Below, in pieces: positions 8,241 through 15,769 of a stretch of DNA of 64,000 nt. Source of the DNA: UBA830 sp002295635 (GTDB taxonomy: Bacteria > Pseudomonadota > Alphaproteobacteria > MPNO01 > UBA830); NCBI GenBank assembly GCA_002295635.1, contig DBHK01000003.1, positions 107,477-171,476 on the forward strand, in the 5' to 3' direction. The notes beneath the pieces are model-generated. The model did no database searches and was not told where the DNA came from. It worked only from the letters and a program-made list of their open reading frames with translations. Each line of letters begins with the position of its first letter. Positions within the stretch are counted from its first letter, which is position 1. Made by a program: the position numbers and the translations under genes.

Positions 8241-8807
8241 TTAGTCTTTAGCGCGCTCGACGTAAGATCCGTCTTCGGTATTCACCACAATTCGCGTACC
8301 CGCCTCAATGTGAGGCGGTACCATAACGCGAACGCCGTTTTCGACTACTGATGGCTTATAGGACGACGAAGCGGTCTGCCCTTTTACAACCGGGTCTGCT
8401 TCCACAACCTCTAAAGTTACGTGCTGAGGAAGTCGGACGCCCACGACTTTTCCGTCGATCAGATCAGCTGTCACCGCCATCCCGTCTTGCAGAAAAGCGG
8501 CAGCTTCAGCCATTTGGTCTATTTGGACCGTGAATTGTTCGTAGCTTTCGCTGTCCATGAAGGTGATTTGATCTCCATCTACGTATAAGTAGGTGGCTTC
8601 TTTTTCTTCGACCATGAGCTTTTCGACAGACTCTGAGGTTCGAAATCGCTCGTTTGTCTTATTTCCGGATTTGACATCTCGCATTTCGACTTGGATGAAC
8701 GCATTACCCTTCCCGGGCAGAAGCATCTCGGTTTTCATCACAGTCCACTGCTTGTCCGCATGCTCTATCACATTACCCGGCCGGATGGTGTTCGCCTGGA
8801 TTTTCAT
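8241..8807 (-). CDS. efp: Translation elongation factor P
   Basis: The 188-residue protein begins MKIQANTIRPGNVIEH and spans the three EF-P domains: a KOW-like domain and two OB folds, with a C-terminal GTRIVVNTEDGSYVERA. The loop that reaches the peptidyl-transferase centre reads LLPGKGNAF, with Lys at about position 33. This is the lysine modified by (R)-beta-lysine in the EpmA/EpmB pathway, and both enzymes are encoded immediately upstream. It relieves ribosome stalling at polyproline. This is relevant to the proline-rich TolA and OmpA-like proteins in this window. Confidence 0.96.
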   Translation of the reverse strand: MKIQANTIRPGNVIEHADKQWTVMKTEMLLPGKGNAFIQVEMRDVKSGNKTNERFRTSESVEKLMVEEKEATYLYVDGDQITFMDSESYEQFTVQIDQMAEAAAFLQDGMAVTADLIDGKVVGVRLPQHVTLEVVEADPVVKGQTASSSYKPSVVENGVRVMVPPHIEAGTRIVVNTEDGSYVERAKD

Positions 8808-8901
8808 CCTTTTTTTCCGCTATTTAATATGGCGCGTAGACCTATCAGCTTGGCCCGGGATGCGCAATCGGAGAGGGTTAATCGATTTTTTGCGATCGTT
8901 C

Positions 8902-8969
8902 CTAACTGATGACATTAGTGTAAGTTCATTCCGTTTTTGTAAAATCGTTCATTGGTCAAAATCAGTTAG
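8902..8969. repeat. 9-bp inverted repeat flanking the efp upstream region
   Basis: CTAACTGAT (8902-8910) and ATCAGTTAG (8961-8969) are perfect inverted copies 50 bp apart, in the 289-bp gap between the efp start and the epmB stop. The intervening DNA is T-rich. The spacing could allow a long hairpin in the efp leader or epmB trailer, or paired regulator sites. I see no gene in 8808-9096. Confidence 0.3.
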
Positions 8970-9096
8970 CACGATTTTCGAGGTTTTTTCATGATTTTTA
9001 GGTGGCAGACCATGGACCTGCCGAGAGGATCCGATCAACTATTTTGAATGTGTTAGAGCCGACATAACACCAAGCCGCTCGTTGTGATTGTATAAT

Positions 9097-10176
9097 TTAA
9101 ATTTCTTCGTAGCGATGAATCTCACCCTTAAAGTCTTTCATTCTCCATTCCTGATCAGATTGCTCGATTGCGGCGGTTTGAGCTGCCACTTTCCCGTACC
9201 CTTCGGGAATATCGACCACGTAAGTTGGCTGACACAAACCCGAAAGATGTCCTCGAAGGGCATCAAATATTGCGCGTCCCTCTTCTAGAGAGAGACGGAA
9301 ACGGGCAGTACCTTGGGCCTGATCTGGGTGATGTAAGTAGTATGGTTTGACCTTGAGTGCGATTAATCGTCGGAACAGCTCCGATAGCGTTTCTATATCG
9401 GCATTCACGCCTTTTAAGAGTACTGACTGAGATAATAGAGGGATCCCACCCCGTGTAAGACGTTCACAGGTGTTAGCAACTTCTGTGGTGAGTTCGCGCG
9501 AATGATTAACGTGAAGCACCATCCAGACCGGAAGATCACAACGCAAAGCTTTTATGAGTCGGTCAGTTACGCGACTTGGTAGGGAGACTGGCACACGGGT
9601 ATGGATACGTAGATTGTTAAGATGCGGAACCGCGGATAGCTGAGCTAACAGCGCGCCGAGTCTGGTGTCGGAAAGGGACAGTGGGTCCCCTCCCGTAAGG
9701 ATTACCTCATGGATATCTTTACGGTCTTTAATATATGCGATGGCTGAATCGATATCCGTCGAGGAGGGTGCGGCCGCGTTACGTCCAACACGGTCGCGGC
9801 GAAAACAATAGCGGCAGTACACCGGACAAGATAGTGTTGGCATCAGTAGTACCCGATCGGGATATCGGTGTATCAAACCTGGAAGCGGAGAATGGTCGTG
9901 ATCGCCAATAGGGTCCGCTAGTTCGTTATCCAATGCGTCTAACTCCGCGGTGTCGGGCACAAACTGTTTCGCGATTGGATCTTCAGGATCGTTTGGATCC
10001 ATTAATGCGACTACCCCGGCGGGGATAGCGACACTGTAGCGCTCGCCAACTCGTTCAAGGGCCTCAATTTCTTCATGCTTTATAAGTCCCGCCTGATCAA
10101 GTTGGAGGGCGGTCCGTAATACAGCAGGGGTAGGGTTGATTTTTGACAAGGTGACGGTCTCCATTCTATTAGGCAT
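9097..10176 (-). CDS. epmB: EF-P (R)-beta-lysylation protein, lysine 2,3-aminomutase-like radical SAM
   Basis: The protein has the radical SAM cluster motif SCPVYCRYCFRR (CxxxCxxC at about residue 117-124), followed by the KamA-type EVILTGGDPLSLSD and HTRVPVSLPSRVT blocks. It should convert (S)-alpha-lysine to (R)-beta-lysine with S-adenosylmethionine, a 4Fe-4S cluster and PLP. The PLP lysine is expected in the C-terminal part. It lies between efp and epmA, so EF-P modification rather than lysine catabolism is the likely role. ATGs at 10176 (MPNRMETV), 10164 and 10197 are all possible. None has a good ribosome site, and the last would overlap epmA. Confidence 0.9.
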   Translation of the reverse strand: MPNRMETVTLSKINPTPAVLRTALQLDQAGLIKHEEIEALERVGERYSVAIPAGVVALMDPNDPEDPIAKQFVPDTAELDALDNELADPIGDHDHSPLPGLIHRYPDRVLLMPTLSCPVYCRYCFRRDRVGRNAAAPSSTDIDSAIAYIKDRKDIHEVILTGGDPLSLSDTRLGALLAQLSAVPHLNNLRIHTRVPVSLPSRVTDRLIKALRCDLPVWMVLHVNHSRELTTEVANTCERLTRGGIPLLSQSVLLKGVNADIETLSELFRRLIALKVKPYYLHHPDQAQGTARFRLSLEEGRAIFDALRGHLSGLCQPTYVVDIPEGYGKVAAQTAAIEQSDQEWRMKDFKGEIHRYEEI

Positions 10177-10186
10177 TATTGCTACG

Positions 10187-11254
10187 ATGGCGAACAATGA
10201 AACCCCAAGATTGTTTTCGGGCGCCTGGTGGTGCCGGGACCGTTTTGAAGAGCGCGCGGATTACTTAGTTCGCCGCGCCGACATGCTTAAATCTGCCCGC
10301 GAATTCTTCGACCGTAGCGGTTATGTTGAGGTCGAGACACCGGCACTTCAAGTCTGTCCTGGGATGGAGCCGCATCTAAACACGTTCGTGACTAGTCTTT
10401 ACGATCCGGACGGTGACTATCGTGAACTATTCCTTCACACGTCACCGGAATTCGCGATGAAAAAACTTTTAGCCGCGGGCATGCAACGTATTTTCCAGTT
10501 TGCGAGAGTCTTTCGGAACGGCGAACGCTCCACCAAGAATCATCCTGAATTTACGATGCTTGAGTGGTATCGGGTGGATGCGGATTGGCGCACTATTGCT
10601 GAAATGGCGGAAGAACTCGTGCGTGCGGTATGTGGCCCCGTTGCACGGCGCGGCAATTTTGTTTGTAATGTCGCAGGGCCTTGGGAATATCTCTCAGTCG
10701 CGGAGGCTGTGGAACGCAGTACCGGTATTGATCTGCTGCAGACAACCCAGAATCCGCTTGATCCTGATAAACAAGCGCTACGACTCGCCGCCGAAGAGAT
10801 TGGGGTACGCACTATTGATAGCGACACTTGGGAAGATGTCTTTTTCCGAATTTTTCTTGAGCGGGTAGAGCCGGGACTCGGGTTGGAAGCGCCGACTGTA
10901 CTACACTCTTACCCGGCGTCGATGGCGGCACTAGCGAGGTTATCCCCTGAAGATCCTCGCGTTTCAGAGCGCTTTGAGATTTTTGTATGCGGACTTGAAC
11001 TGGCTAATGGGTACAGCGAACTTACGGACATTGATGAGCATCTAGCCAGATTTACAGCGACCGCTGAGCAACGGATCGCTGCCGGCCGCGATCCCATTCC
11101 GGTTGACGAGGATTTTCTAGCGGCAGTCCAGTCCGGCATTCCAGAATCCGCCGGCATTGCTCTAGGATTTGACAGGCTGGTTATGCTTGCTACGGGTGCC
11201 CTGCGAATCGACGACGTATTGTGGGCTCCAGTGGTTGGGCCGACTATTAGTTAA
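10187..11254 (+). CDS. epmA: Elongation factor P--(R)-beta-lysine ligase (class II LysRS-like)
   Basis: The 355-residue protein resembles the catalytic domain of class II lysyl-tRNA synthetase without the anticodon-binding domain. It shows motif 2 (FQFARVFRNGERSTKNHPEF), TMLEWYR, ELANGYSEL and the motif 3 glycine/arginine run ESAGIALGFDRLVML. EpmA adenylates (R)-beta-lysine and transfers it to the EF-P lysine. I start at ATG 10187 (MANNETPRL), because the longer frame from 10136 would run into divergent epmB. The two genes are back-to-back with only about 10 bp between starts, so their promoters must overlap the coding ends. Confidence 0.93.
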   Translation: MANNETPRLFSGAWWCRDRFEERADYLVRRADMLKSAREFFDRSGYVEVETPALQVCPGMEPHLNTFVTSLYDPDGDYRELFLHTSPEFAMKKLLAAGMQRIFQFARVFRNGERSTKNHPEFTMLEWYRVDADWRTIAEMAEELVRAVCGPVARRGNFVCNVAGPWEYLSVAEAVERSTGIDLLQTTQNPLDPDKQALRLAAEEIGVRTIDSDTWEDVFFRIFLERVEPGLGLEAPTVLHSYPASMAALARLSPEDPRVSERFEIFVCGLELANGYSELTDIDEHLARFTATAEQRIAAGRDPIPVDEDFLAAVQSGIPESAGIALGFDRLVMLATGALRIDDVLWAPVVGPTIS

Positions 11255-11267
11255 CACCGCTCAATGG

Positions 11268-11525
11268 CTAATCGCAGAGATTGAGGGTGAGCCATTCACC
11301 AAACAATCGAACTGACCGTTGCATTTTTTCCGACGTTAAATCACCAAATGCGATCTGACAAACCAGGTAACTAGCCGTTGCCGTGGCCATGGGCTCTGCC
11401 AGAAATTCGGTTACTTGTTCCGGTGTCCCCATAACTGCGTGCCCCTGCGCTACCATTACTTCAAACTCCGAGGGCTTCTGGTGTTTTGGGTACAGCCATG
11501 TCGTGGCGGCGAAATAGCCAGTTGA
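11268..11525 (-). pseudogene. C-terminal remnant of an LLM-class (luciferase-like) flavin oxidoreductase
   Basis: The last 60 codons read VAQGHAVMGTPEQVTEFL, then a stretch containing YLVCQIAFGDL and RSVRLFGEWL. This is the characteristic end of long-chain luciferase-like monooxygenases (GSPE-V, then a C-Q-FAFG-type strand and a final helix). The same frame can be read upstream to about 11525 without a start. It then runs into the 3' end of thiE in another frame, so at least 250 residues of a normal family member of about 330 are missing. It is best read as a decayed or truncated gene rather than a real 62-residue protein. Confidence 0.6.
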
Positions 11526-11527
11526 AA

Positions 11528-12172
11528 CTATCGTGCCATCTTTTGATTAAAGGCCTTAACTGCCGCCGCTGGCCCACCGCTATAATTCCAGACACCACCG
11601 CCAACAGCGAGAAAATCTGCACCGGCGTTCACGACGGTGCTGCAGTTGTCGACAGTTATGCCGCCAATGGCGACGCAGGGCACTATCATCAACTCCTGCC
11701 ACCAACTAAGGATTGCGATGTCCGCTGGCGTCGCGGTCTCTTTTGTGGACGAGGGAAAGAATGCACCGAAGGCGACGTAGTCTGCGCCTGCTTCGCCTGC
11801 ATCAAATGCCAGCTCACGCGAGCCCTTGCAGGTAACACCGATAATCGCTTTGTCTCCAACCAGTCGGCGGGCATTTACGTAGGGCGTGTCACCTTGCCCT
11901 AAATGAACACCATCGCAATCCATGTCTGCAGCAAGATCAGCACGGTCGTTCATTATAAAGGCGACATCGCGGTCTTGGGCCACCGGCCTAAGGATTTCCG
12001 TCGCGTGACGTATGTAGTCGTCGGTCACATTCTTCAGCCGGAGCTGTACACATGCGACATCTCCTCCATCCAATGCTGCGCCGAGTTTTTCTGCGAATGC
12101 GATCGCACCGCCCGTATCGAAAGTTGGCGGCGATATCAAGTAAAGCTGGCAGGTCTGGGCAGCGATGCGCAA
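11528..12172 (-). CDS. thiE: Thiamine phosphate synthase
   Basis: The 214-residue TIM-barrel protein shows the ThiE pattern: VQLRLKN, FIMNDRADLA, DGVHLGQGD, GVTCKGSRE, YVAFGAFFPSSTK and VAIGGITVDN. It joins HMP pyrophosphate to the thiazole phosphate to give thiamine phosphate. ThiD is encoded at 30350-31153. It follows the fructose-bisphosphate aldolase gene by 11 bp on the same strand, so the two are probably cotranscribed. No TPP riboswitch is visible ahead of either gene. Its 3' end abuts the oxidoreductase remnant. Confidence 0.93.
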   Translation of the reverse strand: MRIAAQTCQLYLISPPTFDTGGAIAFAEKLGAALDGGDVACVQLRLKNVTDDYIRHATEILRPVAQDRDVAFIMNDRADLAADMDCDGVHLGQGDTPYVNARRLVGDKAIIGVTCKGSRELAFDAGEAGADYVAFGAFFPSSTKETATPADIAILSWWQELMIVPCVAIGGITVDNCSTVVNAGADFLAVGGGVWNYSGGPAAAVKAFNQKMAR

Positions 12173-12183
12173 GATCCCTCTGT

Positions 12184-13104
12184 TTACGCCTTATTCTGGT
12201 ATATCTTAATGATCTGATTGAGCATGGCCAAAGCCTCATCCTTTGGGCGTTGGAAGGTATTTCGACCTATAATGGAGCCATTGCCGCCGCCATCACGGAT
12301 GGCAGTGACTTCCTTGTAGATGCCGTCAAGTTCTTTGGCCTCGCCGCCGGAGAACACGACAATGCGCTTGCCGTTAAAACATGCCTGGACAACGTGTTCG
12401 ATACGCTTGGCAAGAGTGGTAACCGGAATTTTCTGCGCGGAGTAAATCTTTTCTGCTGCGTCAAGGAAAATCGCATCTGTAGGCGGCTTAACCTTGATAA
12501 TATGAGCGCCGATTAGGGCAGCCATATGCGCAGCATAGGCGCAGACATCCATTGCGGTTTCACCCTCTTTGGTCACCATACCACCTCTTGGATAGGACCA
12601 GACGACGACGGCAAGGCCCACGGATTTCGCCTCTTCGGCTAGTTCGCGAATTTCCTCCATAAGTTCAAACTGATACTCAGATCCGGGATAAATCGTGAAC
12701 CCAATCGCCGAACAGCCAAGCCTAAGCGCATCGCTAACTGTCGCGGTTACGGCCTGATCTTTTTCCGTCGCTAGCGAATTGGCCGAGTTACATTTGAGGA
12801 TTGTCGGGATCCCACCAGCGAAGGTGTCGGCGCCTGCCTCAATCATGCCGAGTGGGGCGGCAAACGCGGATAGGCCGGCGTCAATAGCGAGCTGGAAATG
12901 ATAATGGGGATCGTAGCCCGCGTTGTTGGGAGCAAAACTACGCGCCGGGCCGTGCTCGAAACCTTGGTCAACCGGTAGGATCACAAGCTTACCGGTGCCC
13001 CCTAGTTTGCCGTGCATCAGTATATTGGCCAATTTGTTCTTTGTGCCTGGATTATCACTTTCGTATCCGGCGAGTATTTTCTTAACTTTCTGGCTGACGC
13101 GCAT
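12184..13104 (-). CDS. fbaB: Fructose-bisphosphate aldolase, class I (DhnA/FbaB type)
   Basis: The protein is about 306 residues and matches archaeal-type/DhnA class I aldolases: LVILPVDQGFEHGPARSF near the N-terminus, IIKVKPPTDAIF, and RIVVFSGGEAKE near the phosphate-binding end. It uses a Schiff-base lysine, probably the Lys in the IKVKPP strand, so it is metal-independent. It cleaves fructose-1,6-bisphosphate to DHAP and glyceraldehyde-3-phosphate. I chose ATG 13104 (MRVSQKVKKIL) because GGAAGG lies just upstream. The frame extends to 13137 without support. Confidence 0.9.
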   Translation of the reverse strand: MRVSQKVKKILAGYESDNPGTKNKLANILMHGKLGGTGKLVILPVDQGFEHGPARSFAPNNAGYDPHYHFQLAIDAGLSAFAAPLGMIEAGADTFAGGIPTILKCNSANSLATEKDQAVTATVSDALRLGCSAIGFTIYPGSEYQFELMEEIRELAEEAKSVGLAVVVWSYPRGGMVTKEGETAMDVCAYAAHMAALIGAHIIKVKPPTDAIFLDAAEKIYSAQKIPVTTLAKRIEHVVQACFNGKRIVVFSGGEAKELDGIYKEVTAIRDGGGNGSIIGRNTFQRPKDEALAMLNQIIKIYQNKA

Positions 13105-13265
13105 CGATCGATCCTTCCGATAACTTAACCCCGTCAATACTAGATAGACCCGGTAATTTCAATCTTTACAGTCTATATTTTCGCGGAAAACTGGGAGTTT
13201 TAGGCTATTCTTAGAGAGATCGATTCGGGGTTGTAACGACTTTTAGTTACTAACCTTTTGGATAG

Positions 13266-13296
13266 GTTGACGTCACTTTCGTCAACATCGTATTGT
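13266..13296 (+). promoter_or_regulatory. Predicted promoter of the DUF4164-zapA operon with overlapping palindrome
   Basis: A -35-like TTGACG (13267-13272) and a -10-like TATTGT (13291-13296) are separated by 18 bp and lie about 37 bp upstream of the DUF4164 start. A perfect inverted repeat, GTTGACG (13266-13272) and CGTCAAC (13280-13286) with a 7-nt spacer, covers the -35 box and the spacer. That is the layout expected of a repressor operator. The rest of 13105-13265 shows no gene. Confidence 0.5.
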
Positions 13297-13332
13297 GCAA
13301 AAATTAAAAAAAACGGTGGGTTAGAGGACTTC

Positions 13333-13560
13333 GTGTCGAAATTAGATGAAGCGGCAAAGCGCCTCCAAAAAGCTGTTACAGCCTTGGAAAAAGCAGCCCG
13401 TACCAAATCTGAAAATGAAAGAGCCGCATTATCCGGTACTTCGGAATCTGACCTTTCTGCGGCGCGGGACAAGGCCGGCGATCTTGAAGCGTTGAACGCG
13501 TCCGTCGCGGAAAGGCTAGATCTTGCGATTTTGCGTGTGAAAGACATTTTGGATAAATGA
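13333..13560 (+). CDS. DUF4164 family small coiled-coil protein
   Basis: A 75-residue, Ala/Glu/Lys-rich helical protein (KLDEAAKRLQKAVTALEKA, then a second helix LEALNASVAERLDLAI). It matches the alphaproteobacterial DUF4164 family, usually encoded directly upstream of zapA as here. GTG at 13333 has AGAGGA at good spacing, whereas the longer frame from 13258 starts within the promoter region. It ends one base before the zapA start codon. A role linked to the divisome is suggested only by this coupling. Confidence 0.7.
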   Translation: MSKLDEAAKRLQKAVTALEKAARTKSENERAALSGTSESDLSAARDKAGDLEALNASVAERLDLAILRVKDILDK

Positions 13561-13561
13561 C

Positions 13562-13894
13562 ATGGCGCAGGTCGAGATAAAAATCAACGGTCGAAACTAC
13601 CAAATTGCCTGCGACGACGGCCAAGAAGCTCATCTAGTCCAACTGGGCGAATATGTCGACAAGCGAGTTCAAGAACTCGTGTCGGCGGTCGGTCAGGTGG
13701 GGGACTCTCGACTCCTTGTCATGGTATCGCTGCTAGTTGCGGACGAACTTGCCGAAACCTACGCTGATCTTAATCAAACTGCAGCCGCAGCAGAAGTTGC
13801 CGGGTCGGTTGAGAAAAAGGAGGCCGCGCTCGCAGAGATCGTCGATTCCGCAACTGCCCAGATCGAAGATATCACTCGGATTCTGTCCGACTAA
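13562..13894 (+). CDS. zapA: Cell division protein ZapA
   Basis: The 110-residue protein opens AQVEIKINGRNYQIACDDGQE, the ZapA N-terminal beta-strand domain. YVDKRVQELVSAVGQVGDSR and a long C-terminal helix follow, the helix typical of ZapA dimer/tetramer coiled coils. It cross-links FtsZ filaments at midcell. It begins one base after the DUF4164 stop and is followed by the 6S RNA gene and fau, the conserved proteobacterial order zapA-ssrS-fau. Confidence 0.92.
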   Translation: MAQVEIKINGRNYQIACDDGQEAHLVQLGEYVDKRVQELVSAVGQVGDSRLLVMVSLLVADELAETYADLNQTAAAAEVAGSVEKKEAALAEIVDSATAQIEDITRILSD

Positions 13895-13950
13895 GGTCCA
13901 GACTAAAAGTCAAAGTCCATTTCCCGTTTACAATTTATGCCTTAGGTTAG

Positions 13951-14118
13951 GCTATGGCGGGGCTATCCGGTGCGATAGGTCATTACATCCCTGGGGCCAA
14001 TACAATTCTCTCGGGAACTGCCTCTGTCGGGGTCTTGGCCTCGGTACGCGGTGCCCACCTGTTTCGTGCAGGCCGCAGAGGATCATATTGACAGCCGGCC
14101 GCGACGGCTCCGCCGCTT
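13951..14118 (+). ncRNA. ssrS: 6S RNA
   Basis: The region lies between zapA and 5-formyl-THF cyclo-ligase, the usual place of 6S RNA in Proteobacteria. It folds into a long rod: GGCGGGGCU (13956-13964) pairs with GGCTCCGCC (14106-14114), including one G-U pair. CCGG at 13967-13970 pairs with a CCGG just inside the 3' strand. A central open region carries CCCTGGGGCC and CTCTCGGGAAC, as in the promoter-mimicking bubble. 6S RNA binds sigma-70 holoenzyme and serves as template for pRNAs. Exact ends are approximate. Identification rests on position and fold, not on alignment. Confidence 0.75.
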
Positions 14119-14148
14119 CGTTTCTGCAAAACCAGACGGGGTTCTGAT

Positions 14149-14760
14149 TTGTTGAGGAATACGGACTGGATAGATCGAGAAAAATCGGAGTTGCGAAGTG
14201 AACTGCGCCTGCAGCGTAGCAAGTTGGGCCCCACCTATGGCACGAATGCCGCGAAATTACTTTCGGATCGGTTCTTTAAACATTTTGATCAGACGTTAGA
14301 AGGCTGTGTAGTAGCAGGCTACTGGCCGATGAAGGGTGAAATTGACATCCGCCGGGTGATAAATGAACTCGTGAGTCGCGCAGCGATAACGGCGCTTCCA
14401 GTGACGGTAGGGAGAGATAAGCCGTTAGTGTTTCGCCGCTGGGCCCCGGGCGACAGACTGTTTAAGGGAGACTTCGAGGTATTCGAACCTGACCCACGAT
14501 TGCCCACCATCGTTCCGGATATCGTGGTAGTGCCGATACTTGGTTTCGATGCCGCCGGTAATCGTTTGGGGTATGGGGGTGGTTATTATGATAGAACCTT
14601 GGCGGCGCTTAGAATTACGCCCGGAATTCTCGCCGTGGGCGTCGCTTATGATGAGCAGGAGTGCAACAAAATACCCGTAGACGCCAAAGACATGCCGCTT
14701 GATATAATATTCACCACCCGGCGAACGATATCGCCTGACAGAGAGGGAAATGCAGACTAA
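14149..14760 (+). CDS. fau: 5-formyltetrahydrofolate cyclo-ligase
   Basis: The 203-residue protein shows the family motifs GYWPMKGEIDIR, LPVTVGRDKPLVFR and the nucleotide-binding loop GFDAAGNRLGYGGGYYDRTL. It converts 5-formyl-THF to 5,10-methenyl-THF with ATP. Start is one of two adjacent TTG codons (14149 or 14152), since no ATG occurs before the conserved region. The start lies about 30 bp beyond the 6S RNA, so both are probably transcribed together as in other proteobacteria. Its TAA is directly followed by the ymdB ATG. Confidence 0.92.
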   Translation: MLRNTDWIDREKSELRSELRLQRSKLGPTYGTNAAKLLSDRFFKHFDQTLEGCVVAGYWPMKGEIDIRRVINELVSRAAITALPVTVGRDKPLVFRRWAPGDRLFKGDFEVFEPDPRLPTIVPDIVVVPILGFDAAGNRLGYGGGYYDRTLAALRITPGILAVGVAYDEQECNKIPVDAKDMPLDIIFTTRRTISPDREGNAD

Positions 14761-15573
14761 ATGAGAATACTAATTTGCGGCGACGTGGTGGGCCGGTCCG
14801 GCCGTAATGTAGTAATTAACCAACTGCCTATACTTAAAGACCGATATGCGATCGATTTTATTATCGTCAACGGGGAAAATTCCGCGGGTGGGTTCGGTAT
14901 CACGCCAAAAATCTGCGATGAATTTTTCGGTGTTGGCGCTGACGCAATTACTACTGGAAATCATGTCTGGGACCAGAAAGACATAATCCCACATTTCGAC
15001 AAAGAGCCAAGGATCCTGCGGCCGGCAAACTTTCCTATAGGAACGCCCGGTAAGGGTGCCGCGCAATTCACAGATTCCCGTGGCCGAAAAGTTGTCATTC
15101 TGCACCTGATGGCGCGTTTATTTATGGATCCCCTTGATGATCCATTCGCCGCAGCTGCCGAGATGCTGAATACGTGGCGACTAGCGGGAAACGCGGATGC
15201 CATTGTACTCGATTTTCACGGTGAAGCGTCGAGTGAAAAAATGGCTATGGGACATTTTCTTGACGGTCGCGTCTCGGTTGTTGTTGGTACCCACACCCAT
15301 GTTCCAACGGCTGACGCACAGGTGTTTCCCGGCGGCACAGGTTATATGACAGATATCGGTATGTGTGGAGACTATGATTCAGTGATCGGGATCCGTAAGG
15401 AAACCTCCGTAGATCGTTTTGTTCGAAAGATGCCGACGGTCCGGATGGAAGCCGCTCAAGGGGTTGCTACCCTTTGTGCCGTCTTGGTCGATACAGACGA
15501 TTCAACTGGGCTTACCACGGATATCCGGCCGATTCGGATCGGCGGGCGTCTTAGGGGCGAACAACCTGATTGA
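14761..15573 (+). CDS. YmdB family metallophosphoesterase (TIGR00282)
   Basis: The 270-residue protein has the dinuclear metal-site motifs of the family: ICGDVVGRSGR at the N-terminus, VNGENSAGGFGIT, TTGNHVWDQ, VLDFHGEASSEK and GTHTHVPTAD. Related enzymes act on 2',3'-cyclic nucleotides. It begins immediately after the fau stop codon, which indicates translational coupling. The length matches the family. Confidence 0.9.
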   Translation: MRILICGDVVGRSGRNVVINQLPILKDRYAIDFIIVNGENSAGGFGITPKICDEFFGVGADAITTGNHVWDQKDIIPHFDKEPRILRPANFPIGTPGKGAAQFTDSRGRKVVILHLMARLFMDPLDDPFAAAAEMLNTWRLAGNADAIVLDFHGEASSEKMAMGHFLDGRVSVVVGTHTHVPTADAQVFPGGTGYMTDIGMCGDYDSVIGIRKETSVDRFVRKMPTVRMEAAQGVATLCAVLVDTDDSTGLTTDIRPIRIGGRLRGEQPD

Positions 15574-15589
15574 CTTAATTAAATTGGAT

Positions 15590-15694
15590 TGTCCGGGTCT
15601 TGAGCAATCTTATTTAGTTAAAATCAGGGCATCCCCGCCCTATTCCTGCCACATTACATTGCCAAGCTGTTGCTACTACTAAATTACCCGGACA
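15590..15694 (+). ncRNA. Candidate structured RNA element between ymdB and yebC
   Basis: Three nested helices can be read. An outer 9-bp stem pairs TGTCCGGGT (15590-15598) with ACCCGGACA (15686-15694). A 7-bp stem pairs ATTTAGT (15612-15618) with ACTAAAT (15678-15684). An inner hairpin is AGGGC (15626-15630) with GCCCT (15637-15641). No T-run follows, so it is not a simple terminator. It starts 17 bp after the ymdB stop and ends 75 bp before yebC. It could be a small RNA, a processing site or a yebC leader. I know no family that matches. Confidence 0.4.
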
Positions 15695-15769
15695 TGTGGG
15701 GGTTCGGGGTCGCCATAACACTAGGTATGGTATAAATTATATCAATTTGGGGATGAAGTCGGAGAGACA

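Noticed and set aside
12052..12516. 154-codon frame antisense to thiE and the aldolase gene
   Set aside because: It is antisense to two clearly conserved genes, spans their junction, and has no recognisable domain.
11528..13200. TPP riboswitch ahead of the thiE transcription unit
   Set aside because: No thi-box-like sequence (CTGAGA / ACCTGATC-type elements) is visible upstream of thiE or of the aldolase gene.
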